From: Intestinibaculum porci | GTDB taxonomy: Bacteria > Bacillota_I > Bacilli_A > Erysipelotrichales > Coprobacillaceae | Direction of reading: 5' to 3' | Assembly: GCF_003925875.1 (NCBI RefSeq) | Contig: NZ_AP019309.1 | Location: 2,108,001-2,172,000, forward strand | Length of the DNA: 64,000 nt | In this document: one piece after another, positions 8,755-17,892 of the stretch | Position numbering within the stretch: the stretch's first letter is position 1 | Layout: the number at the start of each line of letters is the position of its first letter | Position numbers and translations under genes: made by a program | Notes under the pieces: model-generated | Told to the model about the DNA's origin: nothing | Database searches by the model: none | Seen by the model: only the letters and a program-made list of their open reading frames with translations

Positions 8755-9690
8755 TTATGAGTCAATAATCTTTGTCAATTCTTCTAACGAATCGACGAAG
8801 TGGACTTCTGAGCGATGAAGGCTGGTGAAATAGCCTTGCTCCACCATCTCATCATAAAAACGCATCAGCGGATCATAAAAGCCATTGACGTTATAAAAAC
8901 AGTAAGGGGCATTTAAACGACGTAAACGCACTAAAGAAATGACATCGCTGATTTCCTCTAACGTGCCGGGGCCGCCTGGCAATGCCACAAAGGCATCGGC
9001 AAGCTCAATCATCTTGTCTTTACGCTCTGATAACGTCTCTACATCGATATGATGTTTGATGCGCGGATCTTCTTCACGTTTTAAAAATAATGGAGAAACG
9101 GAAATACATTGGCCTTGATGATCTAAGGCAGATAGTGAGACATCCCCCATATTACCAGCATGACCACCGCCATACACTAAGGTATGATGATGATCACCAA
9201 TCCAGGCGCCTAATTCCTTCGCCGCCTTTGCGAAAGCAGGATCTTTGCCATGAGTTGAGCCGCAGAAAACAGCTATTTTTAAAGAGCAGCCTTCTAATGT
9301 TTTCCAGTCTAACTCGCCATTATAATATTTATCAAGAACCTGTTTGAAAATTTGGATCTCCGGATCGGCTTTATGAAATAAGGTCATACAGGACTGTACT
9401 TTTTTCGCATCCAGGATGCCAAAAACTTCGGCTGCACTGCGCCCTTCGACATTATAAAAAGCAGTCGCAATCTCAATGAGACGCTGTTTAAGTAACGGCT
9501 CTTTTAAATAAGCGCGGGCTTCACTTAAGCCCTCAATGCCATAATACTGAGCATTGTAACTGCGGCCTAATCCTTTTAACTGCGGGAAGGTATACCAGAT
9601 CCAATGCGTGGTCTTATGTCCATTTTTCACTTCTTGTAAAGCTCTCGTAAAATCTTTATTTTGTGCTTCAATAAATCTCTCTAATGCCAT
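8755..9690 (-). CDS. DUF1810-LOG family fusion protein
   Basis: The 311 residues contain two domains. Residues 1-135 look like DUF1810 (FIEAQNKDFTRALQEVKNG, HWIWYTFPQLKGLG, SAAEVFG, CMTLFH). Residues 136-311 are a LOG/lysine-decarboxylase-like Rossmann domain with CGSTHG, VYGGGHAGNMG (172-182) and the catalytic signature LPGGPGTLEEI. LOG enzymes hydrolyse nucleoside 5'-monophosphates to base and ribose 5-phosphate. The role of DUF1810 is unknown to me. The start overlaps the end of the amylase gene by 10 bp, so the two are probably co-transcribed. Confidence 0.85.
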   Translation of the reverse strand: MALERFIEAQNKDFTRALQEVKNGHKTTHWIWYTFPQLKGLGRSYNAQYYGIEGLSEARAYLKEPLLKQRLIEIATAFYNVEGRSAAEVFGILDAKKVQSCMTLFHKADPEIQIFKQVLDKYYNGELDWKTLEGCSLKIAVFCGSTHGKDPAFAKAAKELGAWIGDHHHTLVYGGGHAGNMGDVSLSALDHQGQCISVSPLFLKREEDPRIKHHIDVETLSERKDKMIELADAFVALPGGPGTLEEISDVISLVRLRRLNAPYCFYNVNGFYDPLMRFYDEMVEQGYFTSLHRSEVHFVDSLEELTKIIDS

Positions 9691-11120
9691 GTCTCTTCTC
9701 CTTCCAGATGATAAATACTTAAACTGCCATCATTCACGAGGAAGATCCCTTCCCCATTTTGACTGATATTAACGTAATGGGTGCCATCATAAAATGTTTC
9801 ATTGGCATACTTAGTGCCGACATACATTCGTTTCTTACCGCCTCGTGCATTGGTTAATAAGACGACAAAGCCAGCAGTGTTCTCCCCTTCAAAGCTCCAG
9901 CCGATTAAATCCGGATGATCTAAATAATCATGCATTGCCCCGCTCATATGATGCATACGTAAATCAAGCATCTCATCAATCAAATCCTTTTTGGGAGCAA
10001 TCCCATCATGAGGAATGCCATCATAGTCCCCCGCAAAAACGCAAGGATAGCCGGCTTGACGTAATAAAATCAAGGCGTAAGCCTGCGGCTTAAACCAGTC
10101 ATCAATGAAAGACTGTAAACCTTGTGAAGGCTGGGTATCATGATTATCCACAAAAGTAACCGCATAATCACTTGAGAAGGAGACTAAGGTACCATCAAAA
10201 ATGCGGCGCATATCATAAAGGCCATTGGAATGTGAGGCATTATAAAAGTTATAATGCAGCGGGACATCAAAGAGCGACATTGCATAATTCACGGCAATTA
10301 AATAATGAATCAGATGGCCCAAATCACCATGCCAGTATTCACCCACGGTAAACATTTCCCGCTTTGTATAATCGCGCATCGCGCTTAGCCATTCTTTATA
10401 AAAATCACTGCTGATATGCTTAACCGCATCTAAGCGGAAACCATCCAGATGCGTGGTATCATAATACCACTTCCCCCATTTTATGCATTCTTCGCGTACT
10501 TCTGGAACGGAAAAGTCCAAATCAGCACCCATTAAATAATCAAAATTGCCATTTTCATCATCGACGCCATTGTTCCAGCTTTTACTGTCAAAAAGAAAGT
10601 CGGCGTGTTTATGACCTTTGATATCATAATCGATGCCATCAAAATCCTCCCAGTTCCAGGTAAAATCAGAATACTTGCCATGGCGAGCCGGAAATGTAAA
10701 CTTCGTGGCCACTTCAATCTGCTGATCGTTTGATACCACCTGATAGCGATCACTGGCGTTGACTTCTTTGGCAGACACCATTTCATTTTCGTCAGCGCCC
10801 ATCTTATGATCTAAAACGATATCGCCATACACATCAATGCCAGCATCCTGCAGCGCCTTAATACAATCGAGGTATTCCTGACGTGTACCATATTTCGTCC
10901 GGATGCTGCCATGGGCATCAAATTCACCTAAATCATAAAGATCATAGGCCCCATAACCGTCATCATTCTCACCGCCGATGCCTTTATAAGCCGGTGGCAG
11001 CCAGATGGCGCTAAAGCCCGCCTGCGCTAAGGCGGACGCTTTTTCTTTGAGGGTTACCCATAGATGAGGATCTTTCGGGGTATACCATTCAAAACTTTGG
11101 AAAATTACTCCATTCTTCAT
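9681..11120 (-). CDS. Cytoplasmic alpha-amylase (GH13)
   Basis: This 479-residue GH13 enzyme has no signal peptide and opens with MKNGVIFQSFEWY, as intracellular amylases do. The triad is visible: Asp231 in GFRLDAVKH, Glu261 in TVGEYW and Asp328 in FVDNHDTQ. It should cleave alpha-1,4 bonds in maltodextrins or internal glycogen. It is the first gene of a two-gene operon with the LOG fusion. Confidence 0.95.
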   Translation of the reverse strand: MKNGVIFQSFEWYTPKDPHLWVTLKEKASALAQAGFSAIWLPPAYKGIGGENDDGYGAYDLYDLGEFDAHGSIRTKYGTRQEYLDCIKALQDAGIDVYGDIVLDHKMGADENEMVSAKEVNASDRYQVVSNDQQIEVATKFTFPARHGKYSDFTWNWEDFDGIDYDIKGHKHADFLFDSKSWNNGVDDENGNFDYLMGADLDFSVPEVREECIKWGKWYYDTTHLDGFRLDAVKHISSDFYKEWLSAMRDYTKREMFTVGEYWHGDLGHLIHYLIAVNYAMSLFDVPLHYNFYNASHSNGLYDMRRIFDGTLVSFSSDYAVTFVDNHDTQPSQGLQSFIDDWFKPQAYALILLRQAGYPCVFAGDYDGIPHDGIAPKKDLIDEMLDLRMHHMSGAMHDYLDHPDLIGWSFEGENTAGFVVLLTNARGGKKRMYVGTKYANETFYDGTHYVNISQNGEGIFLVNDGSLSIYHLEGEETWH

Positions 11121-11160
11121 TTTACATCACCACTTTTAGTATACTCCAAAAAAACGATGA

Positions 11161-11200
11161 CGTTAAAAAAAGAGGTTAAAAATGATTAACCTCTTTCACA
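11161..11200 (-). terminator. Terminator overlapping the end of the small membrane gene
   Basis: On the minus strand AAAGAGGTTAA and TTAACCTCTTT pair and are followed by T residues. Confidence 0.8.
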
Positions 11201-11478
11201 AACTTCGATAAATAAACACTCACATAGCGAATCAGAAAAACACCGGTGATCGCCGCGACTAAATAAAAAGCGCAGCCCAGGGCGAAAGTCAACTCAGGCA
11301 TGAGTGTATTAAGGCGACTGACAAAAGCCAGAATATATAATATGAACATCAACACTAATAGTGCTATACCAGCCATATAATAACTGGCACGATTGATATC
11401 TGTATGAATATAATGAAGGAATTTATAAATGAATAATGCACCAAAACCGCAAAAGATCAATGTGATAGCGAATGTCAT
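11176..11478 (-). CDS. Small membrane protein of unknown function
   Basis: The protein has 100 residues, with three hydrophobic segments (approximately 1-22, 32-54 and 66-88) and little else. A GAGGAGGG ribosome site precedes the ATG. I do not recognise a family. It is a single gene with its own terminator. Confidence 0.6.
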   Translation of the reverse strand: MTFAITLIFCGFGALFIYKFLHYIHTDINRASYYMAGIALLVLMFILYILAFVSRLNTLMPELTFALGCAFYLVAAITGVFLIRYVSVYLSKFVKEVNHF

Positions 11479-11575
11479 AAGAACCCTCCTCTTACTATTT
11501 GATATTCAAATTATATGAACATATAATAGCATAATTATTAAAGAAATCAAGCCCTTTTGTAATAATGTGAAAATG

Positions 11576-11610
11576 AAAAAATAAGTTAGCCCTACTGAGC
11601 TAACTTATCA
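11576..11610 (-). terminator. Terminator of the copper operon
   Basis: On the minus strand AAGTTAGCTCAG/GGGCTAACTT forms a hairpin followed by ATTTTT. It overlaps the 3' end of csoR. Confidence 0.8.
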
Positions 11611-11855
11611 ATCACTTTGACCATTTCTTCAATTTTTTCTTCGCGGTTTTCTTCATCAACCGCTTCTAAGACGCAGCTGCGCATATGCGCCGCTAAGATT
11701 TCATTATTGGCTTTTTTCAGTAAACCAATCGTCGCCATCAGCTGAGTGGAGATATCAATACAGTAACGGTCATCTTCCATCATTTTCAAAATGCCATCAA
11801 TCTGCCCTCTGGCCGTTTTGAGATAGCGTTCGACTTTTTTATGATCAGCTTTCAT
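11592..11855 (-). CDS. csoR: Copper-sensing repressor, CsoR family
   Basis: This 87-residue all-helical protein of the CsoR/RcnR family has RGQIDGILKMMEDDRYCIDISTQ and HMRSCV. These supply the Cys-x(n)-His-x3-Cys copper(I) site. It represses copper export genes and releases DNA on binding Cu(I). It lies 8 bp downstream of copA in the same operon, and a CsoR-like palindrome overlaps the copA promoter, so the system is probably self-regulated. Confidence 0.93.
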   Translation of the reverse strand: MKADHKKVERYLKTARGQIDGILKMMEDDRYCIDISTQLMATIGLLKKANNEILAAHMRSCVLEAVDEENREEKIEEMVKVIDKLAQ

Positions 11856-11863
11856 ACAATCAC

Positions 11864-14617
11864 CTAATCATAGATTTTGCCAACGGTATAATCAGCATCT
11901 TCAATGGCTTTTTTGAGGGTTTCATCATCAACTGGTTTGCTTAATGTGACATAAGCTTTCTTGTCTTCTAATGAGACATTCGCTGCCACGCCATCTAAGG
12001 CATTTAAAGCGTTGGTGACATGTTTGACACAGTTATTGCACATAATATCAGGCACTTCAATGACTTTATCATAAGCTTTCTTAGCGGTAATATTTGTCAC
12101 TTTGTAACCTGCTTCATCAATCGCTTTGATGATCTCATCATCACTGGCCTCACCCTTTACATAGGCTTTGTTTTCATCTAAAGAAACGATCGCTTCTTCA
12201 CCTAAATTTGTCAAAGCTTTGGTGACATGTTTAACACAGTTTTCACACATCATTCCTTCAACATCAATCGTTTTATCAGCTTCTTCTTTTGTAAATGTAC
12301 GCATTGGTACGTCCTCCTTATCATTTTCTATATGCACATGCTTTTTCTCATGTACTTGCTTATTTTCCTCATAGGCTGCCGGTTTAAAAAGTCGTAAACG
12401 CAAAGCGTTAGAAACGACGAAGACGGATGAAAAACTCATCGCAAAGGCACCTAACATTGGTGATAACTGCCAGCCAAAGGCATGGTAGAAGACCCCCGCC
12501 GCAACGGGAATACAGATGACATTATAAAATAATGCCCAGAATAAGTTCTCTTTAATATTTTTAATGGTTGCATGAGATAAGTCAATAGCCACAACCAAAT
12601 CATGCAGATTATTTTTCATTAAGACGACGTCTGCCGCATCAATGGCAATATCCAGACCACTGGTGAAAGAAACCCCGATATTGGCTCTCGTTAAGGCTGG
12701 CGCATCATTGATGCCATCACCAACCATCGCCACCTGATGGCCCTGATCCTGTAAGCTGCGCACGACTTCTTCTTTATCCGCTGGCAGAACTTCTGCCTTG
12801 ACGTCCATGCCAAGCTGATGCGCGATCGCCTGCGCCGTGACTTGGTTATCGCCTGTTAACATAAGAGTCTTAATACCACGTTCCTGTAAATCATGCACCA
12901 CTGCTTTGGCTTCCTCTTTGATTTCATCCGCTAAAGCCATTAAGCCCGCGTAGCTCCCATCAATAGCAAAGTATAAAACTGTTTTGCCTTCCTTCGCATA
13001 ATCATGCTTGCTTTGAACAGGAATACCTTTTTGGTCCATTAAACGTTTATTGCCGGCAAAAATGGCTTTTCCAGCAATCGTTCCGGAAAGACCGCCGCCG
13101 GGAATTTCCTGATAGTCAGTAACAGTTAATGGGGTGATCTCTTTAAATTCACAAATCGCTTTCGCTAAGGGATGCGATGATAAGCTTTCTAATGATAAAG
13201 CATAGTCGATCAAACGTTCATCATACACTTCGACATCCGTGACTTGCGGTTTCCCATAAGTAAGGGTGCCGGTTTTGTCAAATACTACGGTATCAATTTT
13301 AGACGTGTTTTCTAAAGTTTCCGCATCTTTAACGAGGATCCCTAACTTCGCGCCGCGGCCAGTTCCAACCATAATCGCTGTCGGCGTCGCTAAGCCTAAC
13401 GCGCAAGGGCAGGAAATAACAAGTACCGCAATGGCGCAGTTCAAGGCAAAGTTAAAGCTTTGCCCCAGCACCATCCAGGCAATAAAGGTCAATAACGCAA
13501 TGCCAATCACAGCAGGAACAAAGTAACCAGAAATGACATCAGCTAAACGAGTGATGGGCGCTTTGGAGTTGCCGGCTTCTTCAACGAGGGCAATAATCTG
13601 CGATAAGGTGGAGGCTTCATTGGTTTTCATACATTCAACAATGATCCGACCATTTTTATTGATCGTTGAACCAATCACTAAATCACCAACCGTTTTATCA
13701 ACAGGAATCGATTCCCCAGTAATCATGGATTCATCAATCGAGGCGTTGCCATCGATAATTTTTCCATCGACAGCGACGCTTTCCCCGGTTTTTACCACAA
13801 CCTGATCACCGACACGAATATCATCGATGGAAACGATCTTCTCTACACCATGATCAAGCAGTGTCGCTTGGCTCGGTGCTAAGTCGACTAAAGCATTGAT
13901 GGCATCACTGGTTCGCTTTTTCGAACGGGCTTCGAAATATTTCCCTAAGGAAATCAAAGTGACGATCATTGCGGCTGATTCAAAATATAAACTCATATGA
14001 TAGCTATGCGCTTTATTCAAATCAAGTTTACCCATATAGTAAGCCATCATATACATCGCATAGACACTATAGCCAAAGGATGCACCAGAGCCAATAGCAA
14101 TCAAAGAATCCATATTAGGAGCTAAGTGGAATAATGACTTAAAGCCGCCAATAAAGTAATGACTATTGATGCCTAAGACAATCATACATAACAGCAACTG
14201 CGTTAAGGCCATAATCATCATATGGGCATGACCTAAAAAGATATCCGGAATACCTGGCCAATGCATCATGGAACCCATTGATAAGTAGAATAATGGCACG
14301 GTAAAGATGAATGACGCAATCAGAGACCGCTTGCGTTTTTTGAGATCTTCATCTTTTCGGGCATTGATGCTTGCAATGTCCGATGAGACAGCTTCCTTTT
14401 TTTCGCTGTTTGCCAGCGCGGCATCATAGCCGCCTTTACGAACCGCCGCAATGATATCATCACTGCTCAGTTTACTTTCATCGTAATCCACTTCCATATT
14501 TTCTGAAAGCAAATTGACATTACAGTCCCGTACACCTTCTAAGTGTGAAACGCTTTTATTAACATGAGCCTGACATGAAGCACATGTCATACCCATAACA
14601 TCAAATTTTTGTTTCAT
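11864..14617 (-). CDS. copA: Copper-exporting P1B-type ATPase with extra C-terminal metal-binding domains
   Basis: This 917-residue P-type ATPase has one N-terminal heavy-metal domain (GMTCASC, Cys12 and Cys15), the CPC membrane motif in SCPCALGLATPTA, the phosphorylation site DKTGTLTYGKP, the SSHPLAKAI motif and the GDGINDAPAL hinge. It exports Cu(I) across the membrane. The last 146 residues carry two more complete heavy-metal domains (MMCENC near 791 and IMCNNC near 860), which is unusual, since CopA proteins normally carry them at the N-terminus. The start at 14617 follows GGAGGT (14623-14628). Confidence 0.96.
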   Translation of the reverse strand: MKQKFDVMGMTCASCQAHVNKSVSHLEGVRDCNVNLLSENMEVDYDESKLSSDDIIAAVRKGGYDAALANSEKKEAVSSDIASINARKDEDLKKRKRSLIASFIFTVPLFYLSMGSMMHWPGIPDIFLGHAHMMIMALTQLLLCMIVLGINSHYFIGGFKSLFHLAPNMDSLIAIGSGASFGYSVYAMYMMAYYMGKLDLNKAHSYHMSLYFESAAMIVTLISLGKYFEARSKKRTSDAINALVDLAPSQATLLDHGVEKIVSIDDIRVGDQVVVKTGESVAVDGKIIDGNASIDESMITGESIPVDKTVGDLVIGSTINKNGRIIVECMKTNEASTLSQIIALVEEAGNSKAPITRLADVISGYFVPAVIGIALLTFIAWMVLGQSFNFALNCAIAVLVISCPCALGLATPTAIMVGTGRGAKLGILVKDAETLENTSKIDTVVFDKTGTLTYGKPQVTDVEVYDERLIDYALSLESLSSHPLAKAICEFKEITPLTVTDYQEIPGGGLSGTIAGKAIFAGNKRLMDQKGIPVQSKHDYAKEGKTVLYFAIDGSYAGLMALADEIKEEAKAVVHDLQERGIKTLMLTGDNQVTAQAIAHQLGMDVKAEVLPADKEEVVRSLQDQGHQVAMVGDGINDAPALTRANIGVSFTSGLDIAIDAADVVLMKNNLHDLVVAIDLSHATIKNIKENLFWALFYNVICIPVAAGVFYHAFGWQLSPMLGAFAMSFSSVFVVSNALRLRLFKPAAYEENKQVHEKKHVHIENDKEDVPMRTFTKEEADKTIDVEGMMCENCVKHVTKALTNLGEEAIVSLDENKAYVKGEASDDEIIKAIDEAGYKVTNITAKKAYDKVIEVPDIMCNNCVKHVTNALNALDGVAANVSLEDKKAYVTLSKPVDDETLKKAIEDADYTVGKIYD

Positions 14618-14630
14618 GTTATACCTCCCC

Positions 14631-14685
14631 ACCCCCTGTAGGGGTTATCTACTTGTATTATAGAGGCTTTATAAAAAATGTAAAG
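14631..14685 (-). promoter_or_regulatory. copA promoter with CsoR-type operator
   Basis: On the minus strand TTTACA (14684-14679) and TATAAT (14662-14657) are 16 bp apart. Just downstream lies ACCCC-CTGTA-GGGGT (14631-14645), a GC-rich inverted repeat of the kind bound by CsoR, unlike the AT-rich surroundings. Confidence 0.75.
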
Positions 14686-14695
14686 CGATATAATC

Positions 14696-14727
14696 AAAAA
14701 GATTCTCTGAAAGTATCAGAGAATCTT
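14696..14727 (-). terminator. Terminator of the Sel1-type pseudogene
   Basis: GATTCTCTGA (14701-14710) and TCAGAGAATC (14716-14725) form a perfect stem, followed by T residues on the minus strand. Confidence 0.85.
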
Positions 14728-15360
14728 AATCAGCATCTTGAAAGTGATCATAGAAGGAATCAATCCTGTTCGCTTCCTAAGCCAAGCTGATAACAGCGTG
14801 AAAGAAGGATTAAGGCGCGAGGTTCTTCATATTTTGCGGCAAAATGCAGTAAATCAATCGCCTGCTCAAGATCTTTTTCGACGTAATGTCCAAACAAATA
14901 TATTTCACCTAATAAAGCCATCGCTCTTGGCACTTTGCGTTTAGCGACTTCTTTGAGATAAGAAAGCGCCCGCTCAGTATTTTGTTCAACCGCCACCCCT
15001 TCCAGGTAACATTCGCCAATTTGAACATATTCATTTTTATCACAATGCTTAGCATATTTCGCAAAGGCCTGATCAAGATCACGCGGCGACGATGCCAAAA
15101 TATCGATGAGCCAAGCGCCAGTATAATCGCCACAATCTCTTGCTTTTTGAGGTAAGCTAATCCTGTATTGAGATCTTTAGGGGCCCCTTCACCTTCGCGC
15201 TATTCATAATGGCTGCGCGCAGGACTGTTTCACGTTTTTCTCGATAAGGATTCACCAAATCGTATTCTTTCAGCCGTTTCTGATCATTTTGACAATGACT
15301 TTTAATCATCATCGTCGCTAATTTAAAATGTTCTTTGATATTATATTTGTATTGATCCAT
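14728..15360 (-). pseudogene. Sel1/TPR-repeat protein broken by several frameshifts
   Basis: The gene starts at 15360 (MDQYKYNIKEHFKLATMM) after AAGGTGA. The recognisable protein then moves through three reading frames. The first ends NSAKV; the next reads GEGAPKDLNTGLAYLKK; the last reads DYTGAWLIDILASSPRDLDQAF and continues to 14760. A further shift would add a tail like DSFYDHFQDAD. Repeats such as GECYLEGVAVEQNTERALSYLKE and GEIYLFGHYVEKDLEQAIDLL are Sel1-like. Such repeats mediate protein contacts. With at least two and perhaps three indels this looks like a real pseudogene rather than one sequencing error. Confidence 0.75.
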
Positions 15361-15400
15361 TTTTTATCACCTTCCCCATTTTAAACATATCTTTTCTAAG

Positions 15401-15436
15401 ACGTAAAAAACTGAGGTCTAGTTCAGACCCCAGTAA
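15401..15436 (-). terminator. Terminator of the aspartate kinase gene
   Basis: CTGAGGTCT (15411-15419) pairs with AGACCCCAG (15425-15433, one G-U pair) and is followed by TTTTTT on the minus strand. Confidence 0.85.
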
Positions 15437-15443
15437 GCATCTT

Positions 15444-16775
15444 TTAGAATTCTTCCTCTTCCTCAACGATGAAAGCATTATAGATCGCGCGAAGCGCATC
15501 TTCGAAGTAAACATTACGAACCCCAACAATGATATTTAATTCGGAAGAGCCCTGATCGATCATCTTTACATTAATCTTTTCTTTCGCTAAAGCGGTAAAC
15601 AGTTTCGCCGCAGTGCCACGGTTGGCTTTCATCCCGCGTCCGACAACGGCAATTAATGCTAAATCGGATTCAAGATCAATCTTATCCGGATGAACGGCAC
15701 GATGAATGCCAGAAATAATATCCTGTTCATGTTTAATGAATTCTTTCGTATTGACGATAATCGTCATGGTATCGATACCTGATGGCATATGTTCGAAGGA
15801 TAAGCCATATTCTTCGAAGACCTGTAAGACTTTACGACCAAAACCGATTTCTGAGTTCATCATATCTTTTTCGATCGATACGGTCGCAAATCCTTTTTTA
15901 CCAGCAATCCCGGTAATGATATGGGCTGGACGATGCACGGTTGATTCTACAATCAAAGTGCCAGGATCCTGAGGTCGGTTGGTATTTTTAATGTTGATAG
16001 GAATACCTGCCGAACGCACTGGGAAAATGGAGTTTTCATGTAAAACACTTGCCCCCATATAAGATAATTCTCGTAATTCCGCATATGTGATCGTTTCGAT
16101 TGGTAATGGCTTTTTCACAATCCGTGGATCAGCGATTAAAAAGCCTGATACGTCTGTCCAGTTTTCATATAAATTGGCATTAGCACATTTAGCGACGATC
16201 GAACCTGTGACATCACTGCCCCCTCTTGAGAAAGCTTGAATTTCTCCTGAGTCATCATTTCTGATGCCATAGAAACCTGGAATAACCGCATATTCATGTT
16301 TTTCTAATTCCGCAGTTAATAATGGATCCGTCTTTTTCGCATCATAGTTCCCTGATTCATCAATGCAGATGACATCTTTCGCATCAATGAAGTCAAAACC
16401 TAAATAATTAGCGAGTAATAGACCATTGAGATATTCGCCTCGTGAGACGACATAATCAAAACCAACACCTGCTTTAATCGCATCATGGATGGTTTTGAAT
16501 TCCTCATCTAAGGAATAATCTAACCCTAATTCATCAATAATTGCCTGATATCTTCCCCTAATGGTTTTAAAGATCTCCTCAAAATCGGCTTCATCACGAT
16601 GTGAGAACGCTAAAATCAAAAGATCTGTCACCTTTGTATCTTCTTTATTTCTTTTCCCTGGTGCACTAGGGACAACAAAACGGCGACTTTCATCAGCCTT
16701 GATAATGTTATAAACTTTTTTAAACTGGGTTGCATCAGCTAATGAAGAACCACCAAATTTAACGACTTTAAGCAT
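15444..16775 (-). CDS. Aspartate kinase
   Basis: This 443-residue aspartokinase begins MLKVVKFGGSSLAD with the ATP/substrate motif KFGGSS. It also has FSRGGSDVTGS and two C-terminal ACT domains (approximately 290-443). It phosphorylates aspartate, the first step toward lysine, threonine, methionine and diaminopimelate. The ACT domains indicate feedback control by an end product. No lysine riboswitch is visible upstream, although one controls a transporter at 43117-43941. TTGATT-17-TATTCT is a possible promoter. The very acidic tail (VEEEEEF) is notable. Confidence 0.95.
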   Translation of the reverse strand: MLKVVKFGGSSLADATQFKKVYNIIKADESRRFVVPSAPGKRNKEDTKVTDLLILAFSHRDEADFEEIFKTIRGRYQAIIDELGLDYSLDEEFKTIHDAIKAGVGFDYVVSRGEYLNGLLLANYLGFDFIDAKDVICIDESGNYDAKKTDPLLTAELEKHEYAVIPGFYGIRNDDSGEIQAFSRGGSDVTGSIVAKCANANLYENWTDVSGFLIADPRIVKKPLPIETITYAELRELSYMGASVLHENSIFPVRSAGIPINIKNTNRPQDPGTLIVESTVHRPAHIITGIAGKKGFATVSIEKDMMNSEIGFGRKVLQVFEEYGLSFEHMPSGIDTMTIIVNTKEFIKHEQDIISGIHRAVHPDKIDLESDLALIAVVGRGMKANRGTAAKLFTALAKEKINVKMIDQGSSELNIIVGVRNVYFEDALRAIYNAFIVEEEEEF

Positions 16776-16984
16776 AGTTTCTTTCTCTCTCCCTTATTTT
16801 TTAATAGAATACCTTTGTTTTCGTCATTAATCAATATTTATTTTTAGTTTTTTGTATAAAATACGAATCAAATGATACATTTTATGAATATCATAATAAT
16901 ATTCCTTAACTTTTTATAAATACCCTTAAGACGATGAATCGAGACTCTTCTATTATAAAACAAAAGTGGTTATTCCTCATCAGT

Positions 16985-17017
16985 TTTTTAAAAAAAGTCC
17001 TTTACGCAGGACTTTTA
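16985..17017 (-). terminator. Terminator of ribU
   Basis: AAAGTCC (16994-17000) pairs with GGACTTT (17009-17015). T residues follow on the minus strand. Confidence 0.8.
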
Positions 17018-17620
17018 CTGGATATATTTCTTAATCACACCGCTTAATGGTTTGTAAATAAAGAACGTGATCAATGAGACTAACCCATACTTAACAATAT
17101 TGAATGGGAAGACACTCGTTGTAAACATCGTTAATTCATTAGAAACCCAAGGGGCCACCGCATGGGCCATTTTAATAATATTCGCCATCGACATATGGAA
17201 CATTTCGACATAGAATGGGAAAATCACTAACCAGTTTGAAATAACCGCAATCACACTGGTACACAGTGTTGAAATGATCAAACCAATAACCGCACCTTTT
17301 TTCGTGCGATGTTTACGATAATAAGCACTGGCAATCGCTTCAAATGAGATCGCTAAGATTAAATTGGATAATTCCCCAACATACATTGTCGAGGTTGGCT
17401 TAAATACTAACTTTAAGGCAATCTTAATGACCGCTGTCACTGCCCCTAAGGCTGGGCCAAATAAGAACCCGCTCAATAAAATAGGTAAATCTGAGAAATC
17501 GAGTTTAATAAACTCTAACGTGAATGGCAAACTGATTTCAAAGAACATCAGAATCGCCGCAATCGCCCCCAGCATTGCCATCATCGTGATGGCTCTTGTG
17601 TTTAGTCTTCTTTTTTGCAT
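17015..17620 (-). CDS. ribU: Riboflavin ECF transporter S component
   Basis: This 201-residue protein has five to six membrane helices. Its N-terminal pattern of TMMAMLGAIAAILMFFEI then LDFSDLPILLSGFLFGP is typical of RibU, the substrate-capture subunit that works with the shared EcfT/EcfA module encoded elsewhere. The substrate assignment is supported by the FMN riboswitch directly upstream. GGAGAGG precedes the ATG. Confidence 0.92.
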   Translation of the reverse strand: MQKRRLNTRAITMMAMLGAIAAILMFFEISLPFTLEFIKLDFSDLPILLSGFLFGPALGAVTAVIKIALKLVFKPTSTMYVGELSNLILAISFEAIASAYYRKHRTKKGAVIGLIISTLCTSVIAVISNWLVIFPFYVEMFHMSMANIIKMAHAVAPWVSNELTMFTTSVFPFNIVKYGLVSLITFFIYKPLSGVIKKYIQ

Positions 17621-17641
17621 TTTTTCCTCTCCTATGATGCG

Positions 17642-17676
17642 AAAAAAAATCCCCCAGAGACTATACTCTGGGGAAT
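17642..17676 (-). terminator. Expression-platform terminator of the FMN riboswitch
   Basis: On the minus strand CCCCAGAG/CTCTGGGG is followed by eight T residues, 20 bp ahead of ribU. It is placed to stop transcription when FMN is bound. Confidence 0.85.
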
Positions 17677-17704
17677 TGAAAAAGTTCTAAAATATAAACA
17701 CATC

Positions 17705-17810
17705 ATCTTTTTCCATCCGGACTATACCGTCGGTACTGGAGTTACACCAGTTCATGCTTACGCTCGCGGACTATCACCGCCGATCAGGAATCTCACCTGC
17801 CCCAAAGACT
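17705..17810 (-). ncRNA. FMN riboswitch (RFN element)
   Basis: On the minus strand the leader contains GGGGCAGGTGAGATTCC and, further on, CGGTATAGTCCGGATGG, both near-invariant parts of the FMN aptamer. Between them are the usual short stem-loops, including the AACTGGTGTAA-type arm. It controls ribU, shutting uptake off when flavin is plentiful. Confidence 0.95.
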
Positions 17811-17892
17811 ATGTAGTTGTACTACGTGTTTTATTATAGTTTTTCTCTCTTCGTTTGTAAAGTGCTTTTTAGTTCAAAAGAACTGATTCTCT

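Noticed and set aside
11864-14617. Several plus-strand frames opposite copA
   Set aside because: They lack ribosome sites and domain signals and follow the coding periodicity of copA on the other strand, so they are shadows.
14909-15133. A 74-residue frame on the minus strand overlapping the Sel1-type gene
   Set aside because: It is a shifted frame of the same decayed gene, not an independent protein.
15444-17014. Lysine riboswitch upstream of aspartate kinase
   Set aside because: The 240-bp leader shows none of the aptamer's conserved parts. Only the transporter leader at 43996-44165 does.
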